A stretch of 64,000 nt of DNA from NCBI RefSeq assembly GCF_025147485.1, contig NZ_CP102263.1, positions 3,361,501 through 3,425,500 of the forward strand, in the 5' to 3' direction. Below the pieces are notes generated by a model, which was given only the letters and a program-made list of their open reading frames with translations, ran no database searches and was not told the origin of the DNA. The DNA comes from Bacteroides uniformis. Its GTDB lineage: Bacteria; Bacteroidota; Bacteroidia; Bacteroidales; Bacteroidaceae. The stretch's first letter is position 1. Each line of letters starts with the position of its first letter. Position numbers and translations under genes: made by a program. Shown one piece after another: positions 36,100-44,807 of this stretch.

Positions 36100-37329
36100 T
36101 TAAAGGATAAGTTTCAAATCGCGGGTTGCCTCGACGAACCTGTCCATGTCCTCGAACAGCTTCTTCGGGGTTACGCGCGCGTATATCTGGGTGGTCTTTA
36201 TGTTGGAGTGTCCCAGCATTTTGCAGATGGTCTCTATCGGCACTCCCTCCTCGAGCGTGACCAGCGAGGCGAAAGAATGCCGTCCCATGTGGTAGACAAG
36301 GTCCTGGCTCAGCCCTGCCATCAGGCGCAGGGATTTCATATTGGCCCTGAGCGTGTGGTAGTCCTGCGGCGGGAAAAGAGTCTCGCGGGTATCGTCCCGG
36401 TATTTCTCAATCAACGCGACGGCTTCCGGAAGCAGCTTGACACGTCCGAGGTAGTCGGTTTTCTTTCGCTGGTATTTCAGCCAGAGGCTGCCCTCGTCAT
36501 CCCGGAAGAGGTTCTTCCGGGTGATGCTTACCGCATCGGCATAGGCGGTGCCGGTGTAACAGGCGAAGAGGAAGAGGTCCCGGGTGATGACATGTGACCT
36601 GCGTTTTTCCGGTATCTCCAGATCACGCAGCTTCTCGAAATTCTCACGGCTGAGTGCTTTCGGTGTTGTCTCCTTCTGCTTGGGCAGCTTGAAGTGGCAG
36701 AAATGGTATTTCTCCGAGTGGCCCTCCTTGTAGGCGATGCGGCAGATCTTTTTCAAGATGGCCAGGTAGCCGCGAAGCGTGTCCACGGCATATCCCTTTT
36801 CCAGAAGGATGAAATCCTGATAGTCGCGGATGAACTGCTCGTTGAGCTGCCCGAAGACAAGGTCCGGAACCTTGAATTTCGCCTTGATGAATTCGGAAAG
36901 CGTGCGGTAGGTGAAGAGGTAGGTCGAGAGTGTGGTGAGCGCACGGTCCACACCGACACGGGCCTTCATTTCCCCGTTATGCCGGTCGAGAAGTTTGAGC
37001 AGGGTCATCTGCATGCCCGCATTGCCCTGGAACATGTCCCTGACCGCGGCGGCATCGAAATCCCTTTTTCTTTCCATGAGGGAATTGAAGGCCGAGTGTA
37101 CGGCAAGCAGCAGTCTTTCTATTTTTTCATTGGTCTCCACCGCTTCCCGGCTCTTGCCGTTCAGCCGGCTCTCACGCGCGTTCCACAGCCCGGGGGTGCA
37201 GGAGAGCTTGCAGCTGAACTGCGCCATCGTGCGGTTGAGGGTGATCCGTCCCATGATCGGGGCTTTGCCGGTCTTGTCCGGCTCGCTCTTTTTCAGGTAG
37301 AGCAGCACCTTGAATTTTTCCACTTTCAT
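36100..37329 (-). CDS. Tyrosine recombinase/integrase 2
   Basis: 409 residues from the start at 37329 (MKVEKFKVLLYLKKSEPDK); an upstream ATG at 37410 adds 27 residues not typical of the family. Arm domain, SAM-like domain (about 110-215) and catalytic domain: TGTAYAD in place of TG-x-R, YQRKKTDYLGRVKLLP, VYHMGRHSFASLV, MLGHSNIKTTQIYARVT with the catalytic Tyr. Paired with integrase 1. It is the gene closest to the right border of the island. Confidence 0.87.
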   Translation of the reverse strand: MKVEKFKVLLYLKKSEPDKTGKAPIMGRITLNRTMAQFSCKLSCTPGLWNARESRLNGKSREAVETNEKIERLLLAVHSAFNSLMERKRDFDAAAVRDMFQGNAGMQMTLLKLLDRHNGEMKARVGVDRALTTLSTYLFTYRTLSEFIKAKFKVPDLVFGQLNEQFIRDYQDFILLEKGYAVDTLRGYLAILKKICRIAYKEGHSEKYHFCHFKLPKQKETTPKALSRENFEKLRDLEIPEKRRSHVITRDLFLFACYTGTAYADAVSITRKNLFRDDEGSLWLKYQRKKTDYLGRVKLLPEAVALIEKYRDDTRETLFPPQDYHTLRANMKSLRLMAGLSQDLVYHMGRHSFASLVTLEEGVPIETICKMLGHSNIKTTQIYARVTPKKLFEDMDRFVEATRDLKLIL

Positions 37330-37601
37330 AACGCTCTTTTTTAGGTTGTAAAAATACTCCTTTGAAAAGCGTCCTTTGGCATGCAAAACATTGATAAACA
37401 GTGAATACAAATCCGCTTTGTTCTTATCGGTAAAAATTCGGTTACCTGCCGTCGTTTCCGAAACAGGCGGCTAACAGTCTGGTAACTGAAACGTCGCAAT
37501 ATTTTGTTTTCTTTTGCAGGTCTGTCTGTTCTGCAATTCTCGCAAAATGCTTAATTATAAACGTTTTACGTTTAATTATCGTCATTCTGTTTTTTATTGC
37601 A

Positions 37602-37814
37602 TTTCTAAATATTACTTATGCAGCGCGCCATACATGGGCTACGTTGGCTTTTCATGCAGGAATGAGTATCGGCATCATCAGCAAGGCATTGGGCCATTTC
37701 TCTATCAAGGTGACGGAAACATACCTGAAACCTTTTGAGAATGAAAAGGTGGATGCGGCCAATGAAGAACTGATAATCTCGGTCGCAGGATACAATGAAA
37801 AGAAAGTTGCATGA
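37602..37814 (+). pseudogene. C-terminal stub of a third tyrosine recombinase
   Basis: An open frame ending at TGA 37812 encodes only the last part of an integrase: YAARHTWATLAFHAGMSIG, SKALGHFSIKVTETYLKPFE and a short acidic tail. It keeps the catalytic Arg-His, LGH and Tyr, but the whole N-terminus and first catalytic half are gone. It sits 36 bp before the invertible fimbrial promoter, where Bacteroides phase-variation recombinases usually lie. It was probably the invertase of that promoter, cut by arrival of the integrase-bearing island. Confidence 0.85.
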
Positions 37815-37850
37815 AAAATGCCGTCTGACAATGGCTCTGGTAAGGGAAGT

Positions 37851-38137
37851 GTTACTTACCAAGTAACGGATAGTTTGATTCACAAAGATTGGAATTCTTC
37901 CTCATAAATCCAAATAATAGTTTAGTTTTCTATAAAAATCTTATCATTTTATTTGTTTACCGACACAACACACGAAAAAATACATATTGTTCCGGTGTGT
38001 ATTCTGAAAAACACACAAAGTGCTCCTCCATTTCTGATGCCTCAAAAACGGAATATATTTCTTTACATCATTATATGACTCCCAAAACAGCTTTTTTATT
38101 GCGGATAGAGAAGACTATCCGTTACTTGGTAAGTAAC
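37851..38137. repeat. Invertible promoter segment with 24-bp inverted repeats
   Basis: A 24-bp sequence at 37851-37874 recurs as an exact reverse complement at 38114-38137, bounding a 239-bp spacer. Each arm holds an inner palindrome (GTTACTT/AAGTAAC around a 3-nt centre), as expected for a recombinase core site. The spacer carries a promoter pointing left. Size and layout match Bacteroides phase-variable promoters, and the fimbrial operon starts 22 nt beyond the right arm. Confidence 0.92.
37883..37914 (-). promoter_or_regulatory. Invertible promoter, OFF orientation
   Basis: Read on the minus strand: TTTG (37911-37914), a 20-nt spacer, then AATCTTTG (37883-37890), one mismatch from TAnnTTTG. 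The start point would fall at or in the left inverted repeat, the usual geometry. Drawn as here it fires away from the fimbrial genes; after inversion it would fire into them. Confidence 0.75.
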
Positions 38138-38158
38138 GGCTTGACAAAGCAAATTATA

Positions 38159-39205
38159 ATGATACTTATAAAAATAAAACACTTGCTTTTTGCATCGGGA
38201 AACATGCTGCTATTGTGGGTGTTTTACAACTTCACCTTCTTCATGTTGGTCGCTTGTAGTCACCGTGAGCAGGTTTACTCCCTTGAAACTGAAATCATGA
38301 TCAGTGCCGATTGGAGTCGGTCGGGATTGAATGAGAAGGAACAGGATTATGGTGCCACCACTGTATTCTATCCTACAGACGGCAGTAGTCCCCTTATGGT
38401 ACTGATGGGCGACCGAACGTATAAGACTGTGTATCTGAAAGAAGGACGTTATGACGTTGTTCTCTTTAACCGTTCATTTGACGATTTTGGTAACCTGGGC
38501 TTTAGGGGAGAAGATGCCTACCGGACGTTGGAGGCACATGCCACAAATGTGGTGACAAAGGATGTCCCTTCCACGGAGATAATCATTATGGATAGTCCCG
38601 ACGAACTTGCAGCCGATTGTATGGAAAGTTTTGAAGTGACTCCGGGCATGTCGGGAAACTATTCATCGGGCATGACTAACTGGGGGGGCAAAAAGATTGA
38701 CGGTAGTAAAAATGGTTGCCAGCTCTGTTTCCTTCCCCAAAAACTGACTCAAAAGATAACAGTTAAAATCCGTATTAAAGGAATGAACAATATACGTAAT
38801 GCCACTTGTAAATTGGATGGTATTGCAGAATCTGTGTTTCTCGCTTCGGGACAGATTTCAGAAAAGACTGTGGCGCAGGAGTTTTGTCTCGGTAATCCCG
38901 TTTATAATTCCGGATCGGCGACGGACGGAACACTAAGCGCCTCTATCAGCGTGTTTGGTTTTGATACGGAGATTTCACATAACCTGCATTTGAGAGCAGA
39001 ATTGGTGGACGGGAAAACCACATTTGAAGAAAGTTTTGATGATCTGAAAATAAGCCAGTTGGAAGAAGGAGATGGAAGAATGAGCATTTTCATCGACATG
39101 ACGTGCGAAAAAAAAGTACCGAATGTGAAAGTTGAAGGAAGTTCGGGTTTTGACGCCAATGTGGATGACTGGGAGGATGAAGTGAACAGTGATATAGATA
39201 TTTGA
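38159..39205 (+). CDS. DUF5119 fimbrial lipoprotein (FimB/Mfa2-like anchor)
   Basis: About 348 residues. Start taken at 38159 or 38204 (MLLLWVFYNFTFFM), because the lipoprotein signal peptide with lipobox LVAC begins there; ATGs further upstream lie inside the invertible segment. The mature part has two beta domains (ETEIMISADWSRSG, TVYLKEGRYDVVLFNRSFDD, FEVTPGMSGNYSSG) matching DUF5119. In Bacteroidales fimbrial loci this protein anchors or caps fimbriae at the outer membrane. First gene of the phase-variable operon; 37 nt to the next gene. Confidence 0.85.
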   Translation: MILIKIKHLLFASGNMLLLWVFYNFTFFMLVACSHREQVYSLETEIMISADWSRSGLNEKEQDYGATTVFYPTDGSSPLMVLMGDRTYKTVYLKEGRYDVVLFNRSFDDFGNLGFRGEDAYRTLEAHATNVVTKDVPSTEIIIMDSPDELAADCMESFEVTPGMSGNYSSGMTNWGGKKIDGSKNGCQLCFLPQKLTQKITVKIRIKGMNNIRNATCKLDGIAESVFLASGQISEKTVAQEFCLGNPVYNSGSATDGTLSASISVFGFDTEISHNLHLRAELVDGKTTFEESFDDLKISQLEEGDGRMSIFIDMTCEKKVPNVKVEGSSGFDANVDDWEDEVNSDIDI

Positions 39206-39242
39206 GGACATAATTAATATTAATTGAAAAAATGAATAGAAG

Positions 39243-40382
39243 ATGGGAACGAAAAGTTTATTGATGGCAATGGCAGCGCTGACGATAGCCGGTTGCTCGC
39301 AAAATGAAGTTACGGAGATAAATCCGGATGCAGACCGGACAATCGGTTTGGATGTATATACGGGAGTACAGACCAGAGGAACGGAAACCACTACGTCCAC
39401 GCTGAAAGAAGCGGATGCCGGTTTCGGTATTTTTGCCTATAAAACAAGCAAGGAAGGATGGGATAGTGAGAAAGCGAGTACAACACCCGATTTTATGTAT
39501 AATGAACATGCTACATGGACTTCCGGTAGTTGGGGGTATGCTTCTCTGCGTTTTTGGCCGACGAATGATGATAAAATAACTTTCTTCGCTTATGCACCTT
39601 ATGAATCCAATCCGGGAGAGGGAACAGACCAAAAAATAATTTTATCGGCACAAAGTGATAAAGAGGCTCCTAAAATCACCTTTGAAGTAAAAACTTCAAA
39701 TAATTGGAAAGATATGGTGGATTTAGTAACGGATTGCCGTACTACCATAAAAGACTTGACTTCTGAGAGCAATGTCGGTAACAAAGGAACAGTCCAGTTT
39801 AAATTCAGCCATGTGCTTACCCAAATAGCCAATGTCAAGGTGAAGCCGGACGTGAATCTGGGCGCTGAAACAAGAATCTTTGTAACAGGATTAAAACTGT
39901 CTCCGGGAAGTGGAATACTTTACAACAAAGCGGTTTATGATTTCGGTACTGATGCTTGGAATGCCATCTCACCTTCCGCATCCTATTTTTCGGCTGAGCA
40001 AGACCTTAGTGAGTTTGTGAATAGAACAGGTATTGACCAATGGGGGTATAAGAAGAGTGCTGTCGACGTGAGTAGTAATACCGATGCAACAGCTTTGTTC
40101 TCAGAAAAGGAAGCTCTTTATTTCATTCCTGTGAATAACCAAAACGGTACAGCCAAGGAAGGGGATTTGAGCCTAAAGATTAGTTATGATGTTGTGACAA
40201 AGGTGAATGATAGTAGTAATCTGACAAGTACTGTGACGGATAAAGAAGTCAAATTGCCGCAAGGAACTTTTAAAAAAGGGACACAGCATACTTACGTGTT
40301 GACCATCAAGATGAATGCTATCAGTATTGCTGTTGATGACAATATGACGGGATGGACCAGTAATGGGGAAAGTAACATTTAG
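39243..40382 (+). CDS. Fimbrillin family protein 1
   Basis: 379 residues with a lipoprotein signal (LLMAMAALTIAGCSQNE) and the fimbrillin pattern: Thr-rich stretch with an Arg cleavage candidate (YTGVQTRGTET), GFGIFAYKT, RFWPTNDDKITFFAYAPYE, VQFKFSHVLTQIANVKVK, and a C-terminal strand region. Mfa1/FimA-type subunits are exported as lipoproteins, then cleaved near the N-terminal Arg and polymerised by strand exchange. Likely the shaft subunit. Confidence 0.85.
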   Translation: MGTKSLLMAMAALTIAGCSQNEVTEINPDADRTIGLDVYTGVQTRGTETTTSTLKEADAGFGIFAYKTSKEGWDSEKASTTPDFMYNEHATWTSGSWGYASLRFWPTNDDKITFFAYAPYESNPGEGTDQKIILSAQSDKEAPKITFEVKTSNNWKDMVDLVTDCRTTIKDLTSESNVGNKGTVQFKFSHVLTQIANVKVKPDVNLGAETRIFVTGLKLSPGSGILYNKAVYDFGTDAWNAISPSASYFSAEQDLSEFVNRTGIDQWGYKKSAVDVSSNTDATALFSEKEALYFIPVNNQNGTAKEGDLSLKISYDVVTKVNDSSNLTSTVTDKEVKLPQGTFKKGTQHTYVLTIKMNAISIAVDDNMTGWTSNGESNI

Positions 40383-40420
40383 GTAGAAGGAGTATGAAAG
40401 GAAAAGCAGAAGATATAGGG

Positions 40421-41467
40421 ATGAAGCGGTTGTGTAGCATCCTCCTTGCATTACTTTTGTTGTTTGGAGCATGCAGTGGGGAAGAAAGTAAGAACGGACT
40501 TCCGCAGGAGAATCTTCCTATCGGCTTTTCTGGAGTTATTACAATGACGAGGGGAACCGGGAAATTTGCCACTGCCGGTGAACTTAAGAATGTGGGAGTG
40601 TTTGCATATTTTACACATGGAAAATTCAACGAGAATACTGCCATACCGAATTTTATGTATAACCAGCTTGTGGAAAAACAACAGGATGAGGGAACATGGT
40701 CTTATAGTCCGGTCAAGTTTTGGCCGGACAATTCCACCACGGATAAAATCAGTTTCTTTGCTTATGCCCCTTACGTGAATGAAGTGGAAAATGGTTACCT
40801 CTCTTTTCAGGATGAAGGAACGGCAAGCGGATTTCCGGTGTTGGGGTATACCGTTCCGATAGCTGTAAATAATCAGATAGATTTTCTTGCCGCAACTCCG
40901 GTAATGAATCAAAACAATGGTAATGTAACTTTCAAACTGCACCATACACTGACCAAGGTCAATGTCTATATAAAAAGTAATGATAATACGGAGGGAAAGT
41001 CAGTAACTTCCTTCTCGATTACGGGAATGAAGAGTGGATTGCTTACCTATTATAATCCTACAGCAGATAGTGACATAGGCTGGAAGTGGACATATCCATC
41101 GGCTGATGAAAAGGAAAACTTTACCACCGGTATAATAAGTTTTCCGGTACCGGATACAATTATAGAAGAAAAGAAACTGCTTGCAACCTTCTTTCTGCTT
41201 CCTGCCGGGGCAGGAAGTAAGTTCAATATTTCTTATCAATATACGGCCAAAGATAGTAATAATGCTCTTGTTGTTCAAACTGTCAGTATGGAAAACCAGT
41301 CTTTGCCTCTGACTGATAATTGGGCTTCGGGAAGGACCGTCAGCTATACTATAGGTATAGCACGAAAGGCAATTACTGTGATACCGGAGAACGGTCCCGT
41401 ATCATGGGAAGAGAATGCTGAAACCGAGACAGTTATTGGAACGGAAGCAAAACAAGAGACTGATTGA
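40421..41467 (+). CDS. Fimbrillin family protein 2
   Basis: About 348 residues from ATG 40421 (MKRLCSILLALLLLFGACSG); ATG 40394 would add nine residues. Same pattern as its neighbour: ITMTRGTGKFAT (Arg cleavage candidate), NVGVFAYFT, VKFWPDNSTTDKISFFAYAP, VTFKLHHTLTKVNVYIK. Paralogue of fimbrillin 1, diverged in the loops; possible minor or alternative shaft subunit. 12 nt after fimbrillin 1 if the first ATG is used. Confidence 0.83.
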   Translation: MKRLCSILLALLLLFGACSGEESKNGLPQENLPIGFSGVITMTRGTGKFATAGELKNVGVFAYFTHGKFNENTAIPNFMYNQLVEKQQDEGTWSYSPVKFWPDNSTTDKISFFAYAPYVNEVENGYLSFQDEGTASGFPVLGYTVPIAVNNQIDFLAATPVMNQNNGNVTFKLHHTLTKVNVYIKSNDNTEGKSVTSFSITGMKSGLLTYYNPTADSDIGWKWTYPSADEKENFTTGIISFPVPDTIIEEKKLLATFFLLPAGAGSKFNISYQYTAKDSNNALVVQTVSMENQSLPLTDNWASGRTVSYTIGIARKAITVIPENGPVSWEENAETETVIGTEAKQETD

Positions 41468-41526
41468 CCTGACGGGGTAATTCTGGACTTCGCAAAAAGA
41501 TGCCAATCTGTTTAAAGTAAGATAAT

Positions 41527-43269
41527 ATGAAAAGATATATGAAATTTTTCACTGGAATAGTCTTTTGGGGCATCCTTTTAGTGTGTAGTGCATGCACTGA
41601 CGAATACGAAGCAAACAATGGAGGTATGAAGGAGTGCTGTGAGGGAGTACCCTTTACAGTCCGGGCTATAGTCGCTGATTTTGAAGAGCTCTCCAATGCA
41701 GGAAAGTCCTCTACACGTACCTCTGTAAGGGACGAACATTTTAAAATGGAGTTTGTCGATGGTGATTCGATTGGTGTTTTTGCCATAAAGGACGGTGCTA
41801 TAATGGATAATATTGATAATGCCAAATTGGTTTACAATATGTCAAGCGGCAGTTGGAATCCGGTGGGAAATGGTACACTTTATTGGTATGATGGAGTGAG
41901 TTATGTCGCTTACTATCCATATAGGAAGAATATCACAATAGATCTCTCAAAAGGTATGGACGGAGCTATTGCTTCACTGACCGGGAATGAAAAACTGCAA
42001 CCTGCGAAGGACCAGTCCACAACAGAAAAGCATATTGTCAGCGATTTGTTGGTTGCCACCGGCGTACCTGCTATTGACAATTCTTCCGGAATAATCCTGA
42101 ACTTGCTGTTTCAACACCAGTTTGCATTGCTTGTGTTGCAACCGCAAGTATACGTAGGTTGTTTTGCACCAGAAAAAGCAGGCTTTGTTTACCATAGGGA
42201 ATCGAGGGTTTTAGGAACAGACTCGGCGGCTATTAATGTGAGTCTGAACGGTATTACTCCATATCAGATAGATTCTTTGAAATATTGTGCCATTGTTCCG
42301 CCGCAAGCAAATGCACGGGTTACCGGAAACTATATGACTACCGATGGCAGAGATGATACGAATATAAAGATAAATTATTCGGGCAGCTCCATCAGTTTTA
42401 CTTCTGGAAAATGCTATACCTTGAAGGTTATTAGTCCCGTACCCGGTAAAGGAAGTATAGAAAGAAAGCTTTATCCCGGGGATTTTGTCTTTCAGAACGA
42501 AATCGATAAAAGAATAGAAGTACATCCCGGAAACGGGAAGTTGGAAGAAGATGGGAAAATCTATGATTATGAAAATGCTATCGGAATGGTAATTACTTGC
42601 GATCCGGAAAGGATGACAGACGAGAGGTGTAATAAAAAAGGATGGAATCATGCCTATGTGATGATGTTGGATAGTTTGAAAGAAGGGAATTGGGGACCGA
42701 TGGATTTAATCGAAGCGGATATTGATACAATATCAATAGCTGATGTGAAGTCAAAGCATGATTTTAGCAGAATTAAGAATAACATGAACGGGTACTCTGA
42801 AACTTTACAAATGCTGGCAAATCATGAGGGTGATGCATCTTTTGTAAGCGACTGTCGTGCTTTTTATCTGGTGAAAACTTACAATAACAGCAATAAGGTG
42901 CCGGATGGGATCGAACGTAGTCCGTGGTTTCTGCCAAGCATAGGGCAATGGTTTGATGTATTGGTGAATATTTGTGGAAAATCTCCGGAAAACTTTCGGC
43001 ACAATACCGGTAATGGTTTACAAGATGAAAAGTGGGGACAGGAAACGTTAGATAAATTAGAAGGACAGTTATCCAAAGTTGGTAAATCGTTACCGCAGTT
43101 TAACGTGAACTACAGACTTGGTTTCAGTTGCAGTTCTCAATATGATAAAGATAGAAGCTGGATGCTTCTCTGGCATATTGATGATCCCTTATATAAGTGG
43201 GAAAGGGTTTGCTTACAAGGATATAATAAGACTTCTGCATGGCATGTCCGGCCGTTTTTTGCATTTTAA
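41527..43269 (+). CDS. Fimbrillin-like tip protein with C-terminal lectin-like domain
   Basis: 580 residues. Lipoprotein signal (FWGILLVCSACTDEY), N-terminal fimbrillin-like domain (GDSIGVFAIKDG, GTLYWYDGVSYVAYYPYR, LLFQHQFALLVLQP), then a second domain from about residue 315 with GMVITCDPERM, NKKGWNHAYVMMLD, RSPWFLPSIGQWFDVLVNI and a final WHVRPFFAF, which recalls the DUF1566/Fib-succ-major type fold. The two-domain plan and last place in the operon suit a tip adhesin or stalk cap. Binding target unknown. Confidence 0.75.
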   Translation: MKRYMKFFTGIVFWGILLVCSACTDEYEANNGGMKECCEGVPFTVRAIVADFEELSNAGKSSTRTSVRDEHFKMEFVDGDSIGVFAIKDGAIMDNIDNAKLVYNMSSGSWNPVGNGTLYWYDGVSYVAYYPYRKNITIDLSKGMDGAIASLTGNEKLQPAKDQSTTEKHIVSDLLVATGVPAIDNSSGIILNLLFQHQFALLVLQPQVYVGCFAPEKAGFVYHRESRVLGTDSAAINVSLNGITPYQIDSLKYCAIVPPQANARVTGNYMTTDGRDDTNIKINYSGSSISFTSGKCYTLKVISPVPGKGSIERKLYPGDFVFQNEIDKRIEVHPGNGKLEEDGKIYDYENAIGMVITCDPERMTDERCNKKGWNHAYVMMLDSLKEGNWGPMDLIEADIDTISIADVKSKHDFSRIKNNMNGYSETLQMLANHEGDASFVSDCRAFYLVKTYNNSNKVPDGIERSPWFLPSIGQWFDVLVNICGKSPENFRHNTGNGLQDEKWGQETLDKLEGQLSKVGKSLPQFNVNYRLGFSCSSQYDKDRSWMLLWHIDDPLYKWERVCLQGYNKTSAWHVRPFFAF

Positions 43270-43357
43270 TCATTCCTTGATTAAAAATAGTCCTAATCTA
43301 AGTTTGAATTCATTATGAAAAAGTCCGGATAGCGCATTGATATTTTATGTAATTTCG

Positions 43358-43388
43358 TTTGTGTTCTCGAAATAGTGGAGTATCTTTG
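43358..43388 (+). promoter_or_regulatory. Promoter of the zeta-like module
   Basis: TTTG (43358-43361), 19-nt spacer, TATCTTTG (43381-43388): both boxes match the Bacteroides consensus exactly. The start point should fall near 43395, 12-18 nt before the small gene. Confidence 0.85.
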
Positions 43389-43406
43389 TTTTCATTTAAA
43401 TATATT

Positions 43407-43610
43407 ATGATTATGAAACTGAATACTTATCGCTTGTCTTCTTTGGAAGACCCTACTGATGAACAACTGCATGCTTTGATGGAACAAGTGGCTGTTGCGG
43501 CCCGTGAAAGTTCTCGCAAGGCAAAAAGAGAATTGGAGCGGAGAATGCAAGAGGTGAGAGAAAAATTGAAAGCATATAGAGCTAAAAATGTAAGTGATAT
43601 ATCCATGTGA
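43407..43610 (+). CDS. Small helical protein upstream of zeta-like kinase, possible antitoxin
   Basis: About 67 residues from ATG 43407 (or 43413, MKLNTYRLSSLEDPTDEQLH). The C-terminal half is a charged helix (SSRKAKRELERRMQEVREKL) likely to form a coiled coil. Its stop overlaps the start of the kinase gene (TGATG). Position and size suit an antitoxin, but no known antitoxin family was recognised; it might instead be a small partner of another kind. Confidence 0.6.
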   Translation: MIMKLNTYRLSSLEDPTDEQLHALMEQVAVAARESSRKAKRELERRMQEVREKLKAYRAKNVSDISM

Positions 43611-44203
43611 TGAACGAAAAAAATCCGACACTTTGTATAGTAGCTGGTCCGAATGGTTCGGGTAAAACTTCTACGACAGTGCAACTGCTTCATAATGAAT
43701 GGGCAGAAAATAGCCTTTACATTAATCCTGATAATATAGCGCAAGAACAATATGGTGATTGGAATTCTCCCGTTGCAGTATTGAAGGCAGCAGAATTGGC
43801 GACTAAAATGCGTTATGAGTGTTTAAGGAAAAGGCAAGATTTTGTATTTGAAACAGTCTTTTCCTCAGACGAAAAACTTGCATTTGTTGAAGAAGCAAAA
43901 AAAGCAGGATTTTTTATTCGCATTTTTTTTGTCTGTACAAATAATCCTGAGATAAATGTACGGCGTATTACACAGCGCTATTTGAATGGAGGGCATGAAG
44001 TTCCCATTTCCAAAATTATTTCCCGTTATTATAAATCGTTATTGAATATAGGCAAAGCAATATCCTTGGTTGATAGGGTATATGTCTACGATAATTCAAT
44101 AGAAAATCAAATTCCTCGATTATTGTTCCGCACTGTAAACGGGACCCTCTTCAAACAATATGTAGAGGAAATCCCGCAGTGGGCACAGTTCCTTATCAAA
44201 TAG
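43610..44203 (+). CDS. Zeta-toxin-like P-loop kinase
   Basis: 197 residues. Walker A near the start (VAGPNGSGKTSTT), NPDNIAQEQYGD (the zeta/PezT-like substrate region with Asp), FVFETVFSS, and FVCTNNPEINVRRITQRYLNGGHEVP, whose Arg residues fit the zeta family. Zeta toxins phosphorylate UDP-N-acetylglucosamine or related sugars. The GTG at 43607 in frame is less likely than ATG 43610, which is coupled to the preceding stop. Together with the small upstream gene it may form a toxin-antitoxin pair; some family members are chromosomal kinases without toxicity. Confidence 0.78.
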   Translation: MNEKNPTLCIVAGPNGSGKTSTTVQLLHNEWAENSLYINPDNIAQEQYGDWNSPVAVLKAAELATKMRYECLRKRQDFVFETVFSSDEKLAFVEEAKKAGFFIRIFFVCTNNPEINVRRITQRYLNGGHEVPISKIISRYYKSLLNIGKAISLVDRVYVYDNSIENQIPRLLFRTVNGTLFKQYVEEIPQWAQFLIK

Positions 44204-44206
44204 AGA

Positions 44207-44776
44207 ATGAAAAGAGTCTATACCAAAACTGGAGACAAAGGAACAACGGGTATTCATGGTGGCGCGCGTGTGCCGAAAGATGACATCCGTATCGAGGCAA
44301 ACGGATGCCTTGATGAATTGAATGCCGTGATTGGTATCGTGCGCTCCATGCTGGCGGCAAAAGATGCCTGGCAGGAGTTGCTGCATGCTGTCCAGCGGGA
44401 ACTGATGGTGGTGATGAGCCATGTGGCCACTCCCTCGGGAGTGGTGAACCCTAATCCGCTTTCTGCCGCAGAGCTCACGCTACGCTGTGAGCAGGAGATG
44501 GATGCCATGACCGTCCTGCTGACGGACAACGGCTACTTCCTTTTGCCTGGTGGCACTCCCATATCAGCCCAACTGCAGTTTGCCCGTACCGTGGCCCGCC
44601 GTGCCGAACGCCGTTTGTGGACACTCCATCGCCAAGACCCTGTGAACGAGGATATTCTGCGCTTCATCAACCGCCTTTCGGACTTGTTCTTCGTCATGGC
44701 CCGCATGGAGATGCAGCGGCAGGACTGGCCGGAGGAGAAATGGCAAGAGTTTGCCTACAAAAGGAAAAGACTGTAA
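44207..44776 (+). CDS. PduO-type ATP:cob(I)alamin adenosyltransferase
   Basis: 189 residues, a typical five-helix PduO adenosyltransferase: N-terminal ATP loop YTKTGDKGTTGIHGG, then DDIRIEANGCLDELNAVIG, VMSHVAT, FLLPGG and ARTVARRAERRLW with NRLSDLFFVMAR near the end. It transfers the adenosyl group of ATP to cob(I)alamin, making coenzyme B12 in the cytoplasm. It begins 3 nt after the zeta-like kinase stop and has no promoter of its own in the gap, so the two are probably co-transcribed. It links the uptake locus at the left with the salvage genes at the right. Confidence 0.92.
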   Translation: MKRVYTKTGDKGTTGIHGGARVPKDDIRIEANGCLDELNAVIGIVRSMLAAKDAWQELLHAVQRELMVVMSHVATPSGVVNPNPLSAAELTLRCEQEMDAMTVLLTDNGYFLLPGGTPISAQLQFARTVARRAERRLWTLHRQDPVNEDILRFINRLSDLFFVMARMEMQRQDWPEEKWQEFAYKRKRL

Positions 44777-44807
44777 GCACTTATCGCTAACCGCCGGGAA
44801 GCTGTTT

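Noticed and set aside
34869..37329. Missing first catalytic Arg as a sign of dead integrases
   Set aside because: TG-x-A in place of TG-x-R is shared with known active Bacteroides integrases of the IntDOT type, so it is not evidence of decay.
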